From assembly GCA_009602725.1 (NCBI GenBank), contig WELB01000010.1, positions 828,069 through 892,068 of the forward strand: DNA of 64,000 nucleotides, given 5' to 3'. Position 1 is the first letter of the stretch; every line of letters begins with the position of its first letter. The stretch is from Spirogloea muscicola. Lineage: Eukaryota > Streptophyta > Zygnematophyceae > Spirogloeales > Spirogloeaceae. Below, in pieces: positions 1 to 12,075 of this stretch. The notes under the pieces were generated by a model that was not told the DNA's origin, did no database searches, and saw only the letters and a list, made by a program, of their open reading frames with translations. Position numbers and translations under genes: made by a program.

Positions 1-2
1 CG

Positions 3-119
3 AGCAGGCTCGTCAACCTCGGCAACACCTGCTACATGAACGCCGTGCTCCAGGCGCTGCTGGCGCTGCCGAGCTTCGCCGCCGACCTCGCGAGCCCGGC
101 GCTGGCCGCCGCCGCCGCC
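3..119 (+). CDS. USP-type deubiquitinase fragment (cysteine box only)
   Basis: The reading frame running in from the left edge encodes LVNLGNTCYMNAVLQALLAL, the catalytic cysteine box of ubiquitin-specific proteases (C19 peptidases); the nucleophile would be the Cys codon at 30-32. USPs remove ubiquitin from proteins. Only this first box is present: no QQDA box, no histidine box and no further USP homology follows. After about 35 codons the frame enters an alanine run encoded by GCC repeats (about 108-125) and continues directly as autophagy protein ATG7. The start codon lies outside the window. The likeliest reading is that two unrelated genes were joined at the GCC repeat during assembly; a true USP-ATG7 fusion is less likely. 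The motif is clear, the gene's extent is unknown. Confidence 0.6.
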
Positions 120-3100
120 GCCGCCAGCCGCAACCGGTGCCACGCCCCGGGCTCGCTGCACAACACCAACACGCTGGAGGGCTTCCGGGGCGCCGACAGG
201 GCCGCGCTGCTGCGCGCCGCTGCCGAGCAGGTGCCGCCAGCCGCCGCTCCTCGTGGCACCCGTAGTGGCAGAGGGGCTCGCTCTCCCGCCAGCCGAGGCG
301 AGCGAGACTGAGACTAAGAGAAGGATGCGGCTTCATGAGTATACCATCATTAACATTAAAGGAGCGGCTGTAAATGCCAGCCAGGTGCATGCAGAGGGTG
401 TTGATTACCGTGTTGTCGGAGCCCACAGAACAGGCAGACATGGGCGCTCTTAGTAACCCCCGTCTTAGATCTGGGCAAGTCAGCTGAGCTGAGGGGACTG
501 CGACGCTGCTCCCTGCTGACGATCTCGGAGCACATCCTGCTGCTCTGCCTGTGGGCCAGATCTGGGCCGACATCCAGTCGGGCGCTGCGGAGGACCGGCC
601 GTCGCTGCTGCTGCGCTTCCTGCTGCTCTCCTTCGCCGACCTCAAGAAGTGGTGCTTCTACTACTGGTTCGCCTTCCCAGCGCTGGCGCTCCCCACGCCA
701 GCCGTGGCGGCTGGACCCCCCGTGCCCGCCTCGCAGGCCTTTAGTCCCGACGAGGTCAGCAATACAATCTGCGTACTCTGATGATGCTGCCACATCTTTT
801 AGATTTGCTGCACTTTGAGCACAAGAGGCCTGGGGTTGCACGTTTTTGCTGGCACCACGGCCTGAGGCTTTTGTGCAGGCTGCGACTGTCGCAGTCGCAT
901 GTGAGGAGTGGCGGAGCGGAGGGGCGGACGCTGCAGTGCCCTGCTCCTCTGACCTCCTCGAGGAGCCATCCTCCAGCCTGCAGACTCCAGGTCCAAAGGG
1001 CCTGCAAATGACTGATATTTACTGTAGCAGGCAGTGCTAATTGAGGTGCCTAGGATCTGAACCCTTATTCTCATTGTCCACACATTGGTTGCTGATGTTG
1101 GCAACCACGCAGCACGCATTAGAATTTTCACAAGTGGGCGGCTTCCATCTGGGCAGAAGCTCCTTAGCAATAATAGCAATTGCCGGACATCAGTGACCCG
1201 CTTCGGCCTGGTGCAGGAACGGAGCCTGCATTTCTGCTGCACATCTCCCCAGGCAGGAGCGTTGCAGCCAAGCCCCTGCGTGCGTGGGAGAGCTTAAGAG
1301 CGGAAGCTGGTCAAGTGAGCCCCGTCTGCTGTCGGCGAACAGATCATCACTGAGCTTTGTTTGTACAGTGAAGGACTTTTGTACCAGCTGCTTGCTCCCC
1401 ATGTTATGAGCATACAGCTTGCCTGCCTACTTGTGTGCTGCACACCTTGGGTCTGCAGCACATAAGCAGTGCTAAGCAGTGGACTGAAATTGGATGAATG
1501 AACGCTAAAGCATGAATCATTAGTGTCTGCTGCAGGTCCTCCTCGTTTTCTATGATCCGTGCAACTTGCCGGCCAATCCTGGGTGGCCCCTGCGGAATAT
1601 CCTCGTATTGGCTGCTGCGAGGTGGCACTTGAGTACTTTGCGCGTGATGTGCTACCGTGAGAGGAAGGGGAGGATAAGCTTGGAGCACTGCCCGATTTTC
1701 ACAATCAGGATTGCAGCTCCTACAGGTCCGTTTAGGCTGGTTAAGTTGAGTAAGTCCTGGGGTGAGCAAAGCATTACACAGGGCCTGGGAACTATCTGAG
1801 GGAAGATCTTACTTTGTTGTTCTTATTGATTGGCATTGTCATCTGATGGATTTACAGGTTGGGGACTGGGTCAGCCATGCCCTGACGCGGTCGGGTGGAG
1901 TCGAAATGAGCGAGGCAAGAGTGGGCCCTCTTTCATGGACCTTGCTCACCAAATGGACCCCATCAGGTCCTTCTGTGAGACCACGCTGTGTCTCTTTCAT
2001 ATCACGGTGCAGGGTTCGTTCAGAATATTGTAAATCTGCCGGCTGCGCACATTGGCATTCTGCATGCGGCTGCTTATGGTCGGCTGGCTGCCTGTGCAGG
2101 CTAGCAACTGAGGCCGCCGACCTGAACCTGAAGCTGATGAAGTGGCGGCTTCTGCCGTCGCTGCAGGTTGAGCGGCTGGCCGCCACCCGGTGCCTGCTCA
2201 TTGGCGCTGGCACGCTTGGGTGCCAGGTGGCCCGAGGCCTTTTGGTGGGCTCACTGCTTCTGTCCTACCTCTGTCCTTCTCTTACCATCATTCAGGGTCA
2301 GGCCTTTTTGAATCTGAGCCGTATATTTCTGCCACTCAAGTCTTGCATGGAAGGAAGCATCTGTCCACCAACTGATTGGCCTGCTCAGCGGTGCAGGCGT
2401 GGGGGGTTCGGAAGATCACTCTGGTGGACTATGGGAAGGTCTCCATGTCCAACCCATTACGGCAGTCCCTCTTCACCCTGGAGGATTGCCTCAATGGGGG
2501 CCGGCCAAAGGCGGAGGCTGCTGCTGATAGTCTCCGCAAGATCTTCCCTGGTGCTGTGAGTCCAGCTGTCAATGGCTTCATAGTCAACCATTTTCTGTAC
2601 TGAAGCACTGATAGTGCTCTTATCAGCTCTCTCCTTCAGATGTGCTCTGACTTACTGGCAGCATGCTTGATCAGCCTGACCTGCAAATTGAGCGTGCCTG
2701 CAGGAGGCAAGAGGTGTGCAGCTTGCTATCCCTATGCCCGGTCATCCAGTGAGGGAGCAAGACGCCGCTGGCGTGGCGAATGACTGCAAGCGCCTTGTTG
2801 AGCTAGTGAAGGATGCTGACATCGTCTTCCTGCTGACGGACACAAGGGAGAGCCGCTGGCTGCCCACGCTGCTCTGCGCTGCCTCCAACAAGGTGCTATA
2901 GTAAATTGTAAGCCAGTCAATGCTGGCTGGACGTTCCTGGGAGTAGCACCAGTCTATTGTGCAATTATTGTTCTCCTCAGATGTTTATTGTCTCATGCTT
3001 GGCCAGGTAGCGTTGACCGCAGCTTTGGGGTTTGACACCTACTTGGTGATGAGGCATGGTCCTGGCCCTGGCAAAGCCTATGGAGCCACATTGGAAGGCT

Positions 3101-4219
3101 CCACTTTGTCGACACAAAAGGGGCCTGCGCCAGAGGTAGCGCAGCAGGAAGCGGGGAGCCAGCGGCTGGGGTGTTATTTCTGCAACGATGTCGTGGCACC
3201 GCAGGACGTAAGTTCATCAAGGCTTAAGGGCAGCTGCTTGCGCTGCCGGTCACCTATTGCTATTTTGACAGATGATGTATCAGTTCAATTCCCACTGTTG
3301 GAGATCAGAATGTTTGCAAGCATCCTCAATTCTACATGATGATGATGCTTTGGCAGTCCATGGCGAATCGCACGTTAGACCAGCAGTGCACTGTCACGAG
3401 GCCTGGCCTCGCTCCAATTGCAGGGGCGCTGGTAGTGGAGTTCGCCATCGGCATCCTCCACCACCCTTTGGGGTATGTTGAGCTTTGTGCAAGCTGCCGC
3501 AACAATTGTGTCTCGTCCTTGCTGGTCTTGTCTTTCTCCCCCAGAGACAGTACCTGGACAATCTACATGCTGAGCTGCACGCTACAGCTCCACTGTTGCT
3601 AGAGAAAATTAGAAAAGTAGAGTGCCCTGCACTGCTGGACTCTGTCATGATCTGTGCTTGATTTGCTGTGCCACTACTGCAGGATCCACGCACCAGCAGA
3701 TATGGCTCTGGCAGTCACGGCTAGCACTGAGCTGCCACTGGGAATCCTGCCCCACCAAATTCGTGGCTTCTTGTCGCACTTTGCGCAGCTAGTAGTAAAG
3801 GGCCATGCTTTTGACAAATGCACCGCCTGTTCACGCCATGTAAGTGTCCTCTGCTGTTGCAGCATCTTGATTTTTGTGCACCATGTGCTCATCAATGTGA
3901 ATGTACAATAAGTATCTCCTATATATTATGGGATGTTCCAAGATGCAAATACTTCAGTGAATGCCTACGGGATTTTCCTTGAGTCAACCTTTCTCTTAGG
4001 GTGGCACCTCTGGCATACGGCATGCTGTGTCAGGTGGTTGCTGAGTATCTCAAGTACAAGGAGGAGTTTCTTTTGCAAGTCTTCAACCATCCAATGTACC
4101 TAGAGGACTTGACTGGCTTGACAGCCTTGATGAAAGCCACTCAAAATGTCTCAATCACGTGGGATGAGGATGATGAGGAGGTTTACATAGAGGGGCTTGA
4201 TCAAGTTGTAGAAGTATGA
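120..4219 (+). CDS. ATG7: ATG7, E1-like activating enzyme of autophagy (N-terminus missing)
   Basis: ATG7 activates ATG8 and ATG12 by adenylation and thioester formation and hands them to ATG3 and ATG10 in the cytosol. Matching blocks occur in order: [11 protein letters not shown] (exon to 230), [19 protein letters not shown] (560-754), [17 protein letters not shown] (from 1536), DAVGW..MDPIR (1858-1966), [15 protein letters not shown] and [13 protein letters not shown], the nucleotide-binding loop (from 2100), [15 protein letters not shown] (2397-2555), [18 protein letters not shown] (2704-2892), [25 protein letters not shown] (3007-3207), [20 protein letters not shown] with the catalytic Cys (3357-3472), [18 protein letters not shown] (3683-3839) and [12 protein letters not shown] (4034-4219, stop TGA). 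Introns have GT-AG ends; exons between 840 and 1310 are less certain. About 60-80 N-terminal residues are missing, replaced by a USP motif across a GCC repeat. The gene is tail to tail with tRNase Z. Confidence 0.93.
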
Positions 4220-4948
4220 ACGTCTGTGTACATGGCAGAACATAGCCAGAAGGCCTATTCACATTGTTGTTGAGAGAATACCTGTCTTCATAGACGCTCC
4301 CAAACTGGTCATGTGCAGGCTCAGAAATGTACAAGCTCATCTCGGTCAGTCCTGGGATGCAGATTATATCCTCCACAGCACATTGCTTGTCAAATCTCTA
4401 CTCTTTTCCTCGTAGGAGAGGGGCACAGCCTGGACCTGCAAAAGCAAAAGCCATCTTGCAACATCAGAGAACAGAATTGATTATGATATGGCTAGCATAT
4501 CCTTGATATGAAATGCATAGGACTTTATGGCATTTATAGACTGAATGCACTCACTATTGACTGTGAAGTCTTACCCTCATTCACAACATTCTGCTCCTCA
4601 ATGTCCCGTGGTTCATGCAGAATGGAGAGTCACCTTGTGCAAGTTCTTCTGGCGCCCTGAAGCATTCTACTCGTAATTGTAGCAGTGGGCTACGGCAATA
4701 ACTTCTCTTCTGTGTGTCTCATGGGGACTCGGCACTGTCTGAGTCGGAGAAGCGAGTGTGAGATGCAGTAAGAGCCATCCGCTGGCCATGCAGGCCATGC
4801 TCGGCCCTCAGTATCGTAGGATTGTTAGCTGGTATGATTGCTGGCTTTGCAGGAACAGGCCACTCTGGTGAATCAGTGATAATATGATGACCTCCAGTGC
4901 ATTGCAGCTCCCCTGGCTCCTGCCTGCAGGACTTGGGAAGAGATTACA
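4220..4948. other. Intergenic, convergent gene ends
   Basis: This stretch separates the 3' ends of ATG7 and tRNase Z and should hold both 3' UTRs. It is richer in A and T than the flanking exons. I see no conserved coding block, no repeat module of the kinds found elsewhere and no RNA gene. Confidence 0.5.
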
Positions 4949-7900
4949 TCAATGACAGGGTGCTAAAAGAAGGCCTGCTCTCTCCTCAGGTCCAATGATA
5001 GAGAAGCTGCCATATGCACAAGTATTGCTGCATCGAATGAGGATGCAAAGGTCCCACCGCGAACATGTACGAAGAGGGCCACATGTGTCAGTGTCCTTTT
5101 GGGAGCCTGCCGCCAAGCTCCGCTGTCCATCTTGAGGTGGGTGTGCCAAGGCTCGAACGAGCATGACCTGCAGCTGGGGCAGGGAGGCCAAGCTGGAACT
5201 GGCAACGACCATCCCATCAAATGCAGTGCAGGTGTGCTGGCTTCGACAAGGATCCAGTGCGACGGCCTGCACGACCAGGCAGCCTCCACATGACGCCCAT
5301 CAGCCCACCTACAGCGCAAATGCACAGTCCCCAATGTAGAGCCCGACACTTGTCATCCAGGGCTCAAGTATATGCAAGCCCTAGACCTCAGTCAGCATGT
5401 GCGCCACGCCAACCAGCCTTCAAAGAGCATATGGGAGGAAGCTACAGCACTGCAGGCTAAATAGCATATATTCTCAGAGAGCTAAATCAATTGAAGGCAC
5501 CTACAGCTAAAGTGGCTTGCAGAATCATGAAAAAAGTAAGGTGTAATCACAAAGTAAGGTATCAATGCAGGCAATTTGGATCCTTTCTGTGTCATTTAGA
5601 GCTTAGTCACCTTGGGGTACCGCTGGCTGAAGTGAGTCAAAATTACGCCCTGGGCCTTCATCTGCTCAGCAACAAGCAGCGCTTCCTCAACCGTGCTGTG
5701 CTTCTTCTTCCTGGCATGCTTCTCCATACCCTTCTCAAATGTTGCCTCGTGGATGAGAAGGGTGCACCCTTGGCCTGCTCGGACCAGTCTTTGGCAGGGC
5801 TGAGTGTCGCCTGAGTACACAAGAGACCAACCATCCTGCGACTTGATGACAAGGCCAAAAGCTTCCTGACAGTGCTCCACTGGCACACTCTGCAGCACAC
5901 GACGTTGTAAGCGCCAACCAACAAAGTCAAGGGACATGAGACTTAGTGCTCATGTAGATGTCAGTGGCCATCTTCTACCTCACACCTGAGAGCTTGTTGC
6001 TCCTAACAAGCATGAAGCTTGCATATAACAGCTCATTTGAATAGATGCAGTCGACCAACCTGTGCATGTTACACTTGAGTCTGAGCCTTTGACAAGGCAA
6101 TCTATAGAAGGTATGTACACAAAAGCACCTGGATGCTTTGAAGATGGAGGCTGTTGAGCAACCACTGCTGTACAGAGCCTGGCTGAGCAGTCAGGACGTC
6201 AAAGGTATTCTCTGAGAAGCTCAAAGATGTCGCTCTGTGCCCGTCGAGTACGCAGTTGTGTATGTAGCGGAAGGAGGGTACTTGTAAAGAAGAGGAGGCA
6301 CATGCCTCAACAACCTGCTCAGTACGAGGGAGCATTAGCATACCTACTGCTGGGCTTAGAGTCAGCAGGTACCCAAATCTGATGACTTCCTTGTGACTAG
6401 TTCATAGACACGGATTCATCAGAATGTCTCATCTCCTACAGAAATGGGAATAGTTCCACATTTCTGGTGCAACGTCTGCAGTCAAGCAGGTGCTCACCTC
6501 ATTGAGCCACCGTTCAACTGCCCTTGGTCCAATGATAAGTAGGGGTGGAGAATCGGAGGCTCTTGAGTGCAGGATTTGCATGAGGCCAAGGCAGTGGTCA
6601 GCGTGTTTGTGGGACAGCCAGATTGCAGGCAAGGCATTGGAGAAGGCGAGAGCTGCATCTGGGCCCAGCTTCCTCACCAGCTGGCCCCAGGCGCCCTCTC
6701 CGGCATCTAACAAGATTCCAAGACCAGGGGTATGCAGTTGGCAGCTAATGCTGCTGCTTCCTCGGTACTTGCTCGGTTCCGCACAGCCTGTGCCGAGGAA
6801 CGTGACTTCAAAGCCCTCCTGCTGGGCCCTAGCGTCAAGCGTGCACTCCTTCAAGGTGTTCTGCTGCATGGCATTGCCAGCCAGCCCAGCTTTGCTGCCA
6901 GTCGCCTCACCGCTTGCAAGGCAGGAGTCTGGTGGCTGGTCCATGCTCCTCCTCGCTTCTGCTTGCAGAGCCTCAACATTGATGAGCTCCGGCTGTCCAG
7001 AGCCATCCACTTCGACCAGCTGCTGATTGCCTTGGCTCTTAAGTATGAATCGCATCAGGAGCCTCCCTTGGCAGACGATGTCTGTAGCGTCCTCTACACC
7101 AGTAAAAGTTGAGGTCGGATCTGGGTCGATACTCCTGACAGCATCATGCGTATCTGAAGTGCCCAAAGATGGACTACCAGTATGGAGTGGTGGCATTGGG
7201 AAGAAGCTGGGCGCCACTGTGTTCAGCTTGACAACCATAGCCAGAGAGCCGAAATGACCAACTTGCGCGGCTCCTCCCAAGGCCTCCACCTGCCTCATGC
7301 CCCTGCTGCTAAGGCTCCGCATCCAGCGCTGGTAGCCCGGCATTCCCAGGACTGTCTTTGGACTCATGTGCACAGCCAGCGCTACTTTGTGGGCCAGTTC
7401 GGTCGCAGGGTGCTCCATGCACAGTTGCTCAACGTCACAGGGCTCTTGGCAATCGACAATGAGGACTTTGGATGACAAAGCTTTCAGGTGACAAATATAA
7501 CCCAGCAGCTTTCGAGCCTGGCTCTGCGGTGTAGTTCTTCGGTGGCCTGTCATAGAAACACTGAATAGCTTTCTGGCATCCGGTGATGTCACGTACACGG
7601 GGTTTGCATTGTCTTCGAGCAATGGCAGCTCAACGGCATGAGCGAGCTCCGGGCTCGACCGCGTGAAAAATTCAGGAAGCCTCGCATGCGCTGGCTCTGC
7701 GTGCAGCCTGGCGCAGCTTGCAACTCCCCAGTCCCTGGTGAAGGGATGCCGCATACATGTTGAGCTTTCTTGCAACTTCCCCAACTGTTGCTGCACCAGT
7801 GTTTTGGTGCTCCCTTCATGGCAAAATGTGTGCAGCTTAGGAACGAGTACATAATGTGTGCATGTTTCTGCTGCTGAGAAGCGACTGCCAGCCGCCTGGC

Positions 7901-9493
7901 CGAGACAAATAAGCTCGCATGCATCAAAGCATGTCCATCAGCCATTGCACCCGACCTGCAAGCAGCAATCATTGCAAGATCAACGATCTGATGGAACGCC
8001 CCCTGTCAGTTTGTGTGGGTGATGGTGGCAGTAAAGGGTGAGCACCTTGCTTGGAGCTACCAATTGATGAATGCCGAGCTGTCAAAATGTCCTCCACGCA
8101 ACGGCGCAAGGCAAAATGATTGGCTTGGCTGCTCAGTGGAATTGCTGCCGTACTCTGCAGTACCTCCAAAGGATTGCATGGGCCATCTGTTGTGTCTTCA
8201 CTATCACAATTTTCCACCTTCGCCTTCTTGGTTAGCCTTGGTGAATCCACTGTAGTCTCTCGCTTACGGAGATTGGATTCAGCTTGCAAGCTCTGAGCCG
8301 CGACACCTTCTACCTGTGTGCAGAGACTAGCGTGACTCTCAGCCACAGAAACCTGCTGCCTTGACAATGGTAGAGAGGCGCTCTCATTGTCCTCCTGCCC
8401 TCTACCAAGGACATGAAAGCACACTGCTTCTGCTGCAGTGCTCGTTGCTGCAGTGCTCGTGCCTGGCTCCTCGCTTTCCAGTCTTTGACTTGCTGCACCG
8501 AGCAGCAGTGGAACCGCTAAAACATGCTCATCCTCAAACACGGCCTCTTCACCAACGACATGTGTGATAAAGACCTGTCATGGAAAGGTGGAGCACCCAT
8601 TATTTCCAGAGAAGCTCGAGGACGCAGAGGGCCAAATCCCTCCACTGGCAAGCCATCACTCAATGATGAAGAGCCTGGAGGATTCAGGACTAGAGGCAGT
8701 CTGAAAGTTCCAGGTTACGGGCTTAGTGCCCGTAGCTTCGGGGTTCAAGGATTTCCTCTACCTTGGGATGGAGCCAGCGGACGAAATGCCGTAGTGCGTG
8801 GACATACCGTGCTGTGCCGGGTGGCCCGCAGACAGCGAGCCGACCGTGGCCGTCCTGCGACAGCCGCAAGAGCAGACCCCCCGTGCCAGCCTGCGCCAAT
8901 CAGAACAAGCGACAAGCTCGGATTCTTTGCTGATACAGCAGCTAAGAGGAAAAAGAATTGGAAGATAGATTGTACAAGCTAGCTTAATCTTCACAAGTAC
9001 AAGAGGAGACTCAGTTCAGTAGCTGAGGTGAGCAATGTCACAGAAGCCATGATGTGGCAGGCAGCAGATCTAATGGACAAGCTTTGACAATGATCTCCGG
9101 TCTGCCTTTCCGCATGCGTGGCGCGCAGCTATGCTGCTGCCAATGCGCGTCGCTGTGATGATGCGCCGACTGAGCTGGCTTCCCCGCAGACCCCCAGCTA
9201 CACAGCTTCGAAGCGGCTCGGCCTCTTTGGCTGCTCGTGGCAAAGGCAGAAAGTGCAGAAGGCCGTCTCACGGCGGCGTGCGGACGGAGGGACGTCAGGA
9301 GCAGCGCGGCGAGGCGCCCCGTGGGCCGCGCGCGGTGCTCCAGCGCCAGCCGCGCGAACCCCTCGGGCGCGTTGAAGAGGTACTGCGGCCCGCCGCGCCG
9401 CCGGCTGGACAGCAGCAGCGCCGGGCCCACGGCCTCTGCGGCGGCCTGCACCAGCGTCGCCTCGAACCCGTCGCCGCCGCCGTTGCCGGCCAT
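4949..9493 (-). CDS. ELAC2: Long-form tRNase Z (tRNA 3' endonuclease)
   Basis: Long tRNase Z cuts the 3' trailer from tRNA precursors in nucleus and organelles. Exon 1 (9493-9272) starts at ATG 9493 and encodes the degenerate N-terminal half (QYLFNAPEGFARLALEH). Exon 2 (8890-8762) has GGLLLRLSQDGHGRLAVCGP. Exon 3 (8574-8046) carries FEDEHVLAVPLLL, then a long low-complexity insert. The large exon 4 (about 7830-6498) has LLGYICHL..VLIVDC..VHMSPKTVLG, then the catalytic half: VTFLGTGCAEPSKYRG, LDAGEG and the zinc motif SHKHADH. Later exons give VPVEHCQEAFGLVI, LVYSGDTQPC, LIHEATFEKGM, KHSTVEEA and LTHFSQRYPK (to 5611), then TAFDGMVVASSSLASLPQL up to the stop at 4949. Both metal-binding clusters appear intact. 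The exon near 6340-6180 and the exon 4 acceptor are less sure. Expected length is around 900 residues, slightly long for the family. ELAC2 is the animal name; plant homologues are TRZ. Confidence 0.9.
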
Positions 9494-10164
9494 CGTGGCG
9501 CGCCTGCGAAGGCAACGCCTGATGCGCCTGCAGCGTGCAGAGCTTCTCCTCGAGCTCGGAGGCTCTGAACGTTGCCTGCAAAATTGGAGAGAAGCAACCC
9601 AATGGAAGGCAGATGCTGTGAGAGGCTAGCCCAGAAAGGGTGAATCAGACAGTGGACAGGTTCAAACAGTTTCAACATTGAACATTCAACATTGAATAAG
9701 GTCCGCGAGACTGTCCAACTCTGAGCTTGACCATGCACTAACTAGAACAGGTGGTTTTCTCGCCAATGGCTTGTTCATCTGCTATGCACTACCTGAACAT
9801 TTGTATACTTGCCTGTCTTAAGATACTTTGACTATTGGAATGCAGCGGTACAGATTGTAAGCAGCGTACTGGTTGAAGGCGTTCTCGAAATTGCGTTCCA
9901 AGCAGTCACTCTCCGTGATTTCTGCGAGTGGGCGCTCAATAATCTCTAGTCAATAATCTCTAGTCAGCTAGTGCAGATCAGAATAAGTAGGGAGTAACTT
10001 TCTGCCGCTAGTTGATCTAACTTGCGGTTATTGACTAGAGGTCCTTGGTGGCCATCCACAATTGACGCTTGCTTTAGTGAGTCGCTTGCTCTTTCCGGCC
10101 TCTTTGAGCACTTTCTTGGCTGGCCTTCCACAGCTGTCGCCTCCTGATGGAAGAGCCTTATCGG
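9494..10164. other. Upstream of tRNase Z; little recognisable
   Basis: This holds the 5' flank of tRNase Z, a short AT-rich run with imperfect CAACATTGAA repeats near 9670-9700 and the 14-bp tandem listed separately. No coding homology was found. Confidence 0.4.
9937..9964. repeat. 14-bp tandem duplication with nearby inverted copy
   Basis: CAATAATCTCTAGT occurs twice in direct tandem (9937-9950 and 9951-9964). A 13-base piece of it (CTCTAGTCAATAA) recurs inverted at 10028-10040, and a close relative sits at 34914-34927. It may mark an insertion boundary. Confidence 0.6.
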
Positions 10165-10520
10165 TAGCATTGATTTGGCTATTATGGATGGCCACTTAAT
10201 AACCTCTACGCAAGTTGGTATCAGTAGCAGCTGGAAAGAAGTTGCCCCCACCATAGCCAGAGGCGGCAGCCAGGGCATAGCGGCATGCAGATGCAAGCCA
10301 GCCAGAGTGTTGCCAATCGGGATGGGAGCTGCTGGGCGAGCTCTAGTTGGTGGCAGATGGGCTTCGTATCTGACATCTAGTATCCAGGCATCGATTAGGA
10401 ACCTTTAAGTTCTGACCCGTGGTTACTGAGCGGGTCAATCTGCTGTGCTTGCCTGCTGTGCTTACCTGTGCTTGCCTTCGTACTTCGCCATTTGGCCTTC
10501 ATTTGTTTCAAATACACAAA
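10165..10520 (+). mobile_element. LINE 3' end, 5'-truncated copy
   Basis: The copy shows the last part of the retrotransposon protein (GRALVGGRWASYL near 10333-10375), a decayed version of the LTRGY-stop end (10417-10434) and the 3' UTR with CTTGCCTTCGTACTT and GTTTCAAATACAC (to about 10518). This is the subfamily whose 3' terminus reads TTTGTTTCAAATACACGA. Nothing upstream of the tail survives. Confidence 0.6.
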
Positions 10521-11420
10521 ATCCTCGATGGGATGCCCACCTGAGGAGGTCCAGTATGCCACAATGGATTCGATCGCCCTACTCATCGAACCTAAGGCAG
10601 AGAATCATGGAATGCAGGGGAGGACACAATACAGCGTCAAAGGAGAAAGAAGGCAACAAGGGGCCGATGGCTGTGAAAGGACAGCCCAGTCTAGAGAAGG
10701 TGCGCGGTGCGCATGGAATGGAAGCAAGGCCAAATTGAGCCAGTACACTATTTGCGCCCTTTGGACCTTGTCCATTCCTTATTAGAGAGAGGGACTCTTC
10801 CAGTAGAGGGTGATGGCTGTGATCCCTTATTGGGCTGGCCTTTCACAGCCATCGCCCCCTATTGGGGAAAATTTCCTACCCAGAGGAATGGGGCAAAGAA
10901 TGGGGCTAAACAAAGCTGAAGCCTAGAGTAGAAAGAATGTGGCTCTCCCAAAAGGGCGAGGGCTGTGAACAGCCAGCCCGACAGAAACTGACAAATATCG
11001 AAGGGGCCGAGAAGCGCTTTCCCAAGCTTGTAGGATAATCACTCAGTAGCCAAAAGTAGGGAGCCGCGAGGCAAAACGACTAGCCGCCGGAAAGCAATCC
11101 CCTTACAAATTAATAAGGTCTGAAAAGGGCCGGAAGTGGGGGCAGTGGGGCAGGCCTTCCGTACTTGTCAGGCGCCCAGGAGGCAGGCACTGGGCCTGCG
11201 TCCTGGCGCCGCCATAGCTGTTGGGGGCCAAGAGTAGAGGGCCATGGCTCTCATTGGCCAGCCCAAGAAAATGAATCCCAAAAAATTAAAGGGGCCAGAG
11301 AATCGCGAGAGCACACAGAAAGATTGGCCAGGGTTCGGGCCAGTCCGAAGCTTGAACAAGGTCTGAAAGGGCCGGAAGGCGCAGAAAGCACGAGAGCCAG
11401 CCCACAGAGAAGAGGAAGAT
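10521..11420. repeat. Cluster of retrotransposon 3'-UTR modules and hairpins
   Basis: No gene. The stretch contains the GC-rich module GCGCGGTGCGCATGGAATG (about 10702-10725) and copies of the GGCTGTGA..CAGCC hairpin near 10669, 10810-10857 (two in opposite orientation), 10966 and 11240. CTCTCCCAAAAGGGCGAGGG-type flanks resemble those of the better preserved copies at 11558 and 38106. Confidence 0.55.
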
Positions 11421-11530
11421 TTCGTGTATTTGAAACAAACGAAGGCCAAATGGCCAAGTACAAAGGCAAGCACATCTTAAGACCTACATCAGAGGCAGAG
11501 CCCTCGCTGCTGCCTCTGGCTCTGGCCAGG
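11421..11530 (-). mobile_element. LINE 3' end, minus strand
   Basis: Read on the minus strand, a piece of the conserved C-terminal tail (AGRALAAASG-type, about 11530-11495) is followed by the 3' UTR containing CTTGCCTTTGTACTTGGCC and ending in GTTTCAAATACACGAA at about 11421. The same terminal block recurs near 21063-21120, 43601-43655 and 62955-63015. Confidence 0.65.
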
Positions 11531-11557
11531 GGACCCGCTTCCAGGAACGAAGAAGTG

Positions 11558-11632
11558 GCTCTCCCAATGGGGGCAAGGGCTGTGAGAAGCCAGCCCGAAA
11601 AGAATTGACAAGGTTCGAAGGGGCCAAACTAC
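11558..11632. repeat. Hairpin module, well-preserved copy
   Basis: This block of about 75 bases is nearly identical to 38106-38182 (two or three differences by eye). It contains GGCTCTCCCAATGGGGGCAA, a hairpin with GGGCTG and CAGCCC arms, and GACAAGGTTCGAAGGGGCC. In more complete retrotransposon copies the same block lies in the 3' UTR; here it is solitary. Confidence 0.7.
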
Positions 11633-11694
11633 GAGCTAAGCAGCGACTGCGGGGCCTGAAGAGGCTATGGCAGAACGGGGGAGGATGGACCACT

Positions 11695-12075
11695 CGTAGT
11701 TACGAGTGAGGAGCCTCACATCCGACAGACTAGCTGCCGGTAAACTATCCCCCTGACGAAAGCCGGAGGCCGCAGCGAGAGCACGGCCAGCACGCAGATG
11801 CAAGGCGTGGGGACCAGGAACCCAGTCTCTCTGACCTGAGGCTGCTTAGCAGGGGTTACTGAGTGCTTCGTAGCTGCTTCGTTTCTTTATATTGTGCTTG
11901 TTGTTCTTCGTACTTCCCCTGGCCCCTTCTCGTCCTTTGTTCATCCATTTTTGGGCTGGCTTTTTCCAGCCCCTATCAGGCAGTACGTCCAGCAGCCAGG
12001 CTCTGACAACGGGCGAGCCCTTTCTTCTCGTAACCTACAGTAGATTGACCCGCTCAGTAACCACGAGTCAGCGCC
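11695..12075. mobile_element. Three LINE tail scraps in opposing orientation
   Basis: On the minus strand 11810-11695 reads as the conserved tail (LRAGRALAAASGFRQG, ending LLTR). Directly beyond it, 11810-11870 reads on the plus strand as the end of another copy (DLRLLSRGY-type, stop), followed by a 3' UTR with a GGGCTGG..CCAGCCCC hairpin at 11948-11976. A third scrap of tail on the minus strand ends near 12025-12060. The GC-rich sequence up to 12456 is unrelated to these. Confidence 0.6.

Noticed and set aside
11618-11632. GGTTCGAAGGGGCC as a polymerase III B box
   Set aside because: The last two positions of the B box should be CC; here they are GG, and no A box was found at a suitable distance.
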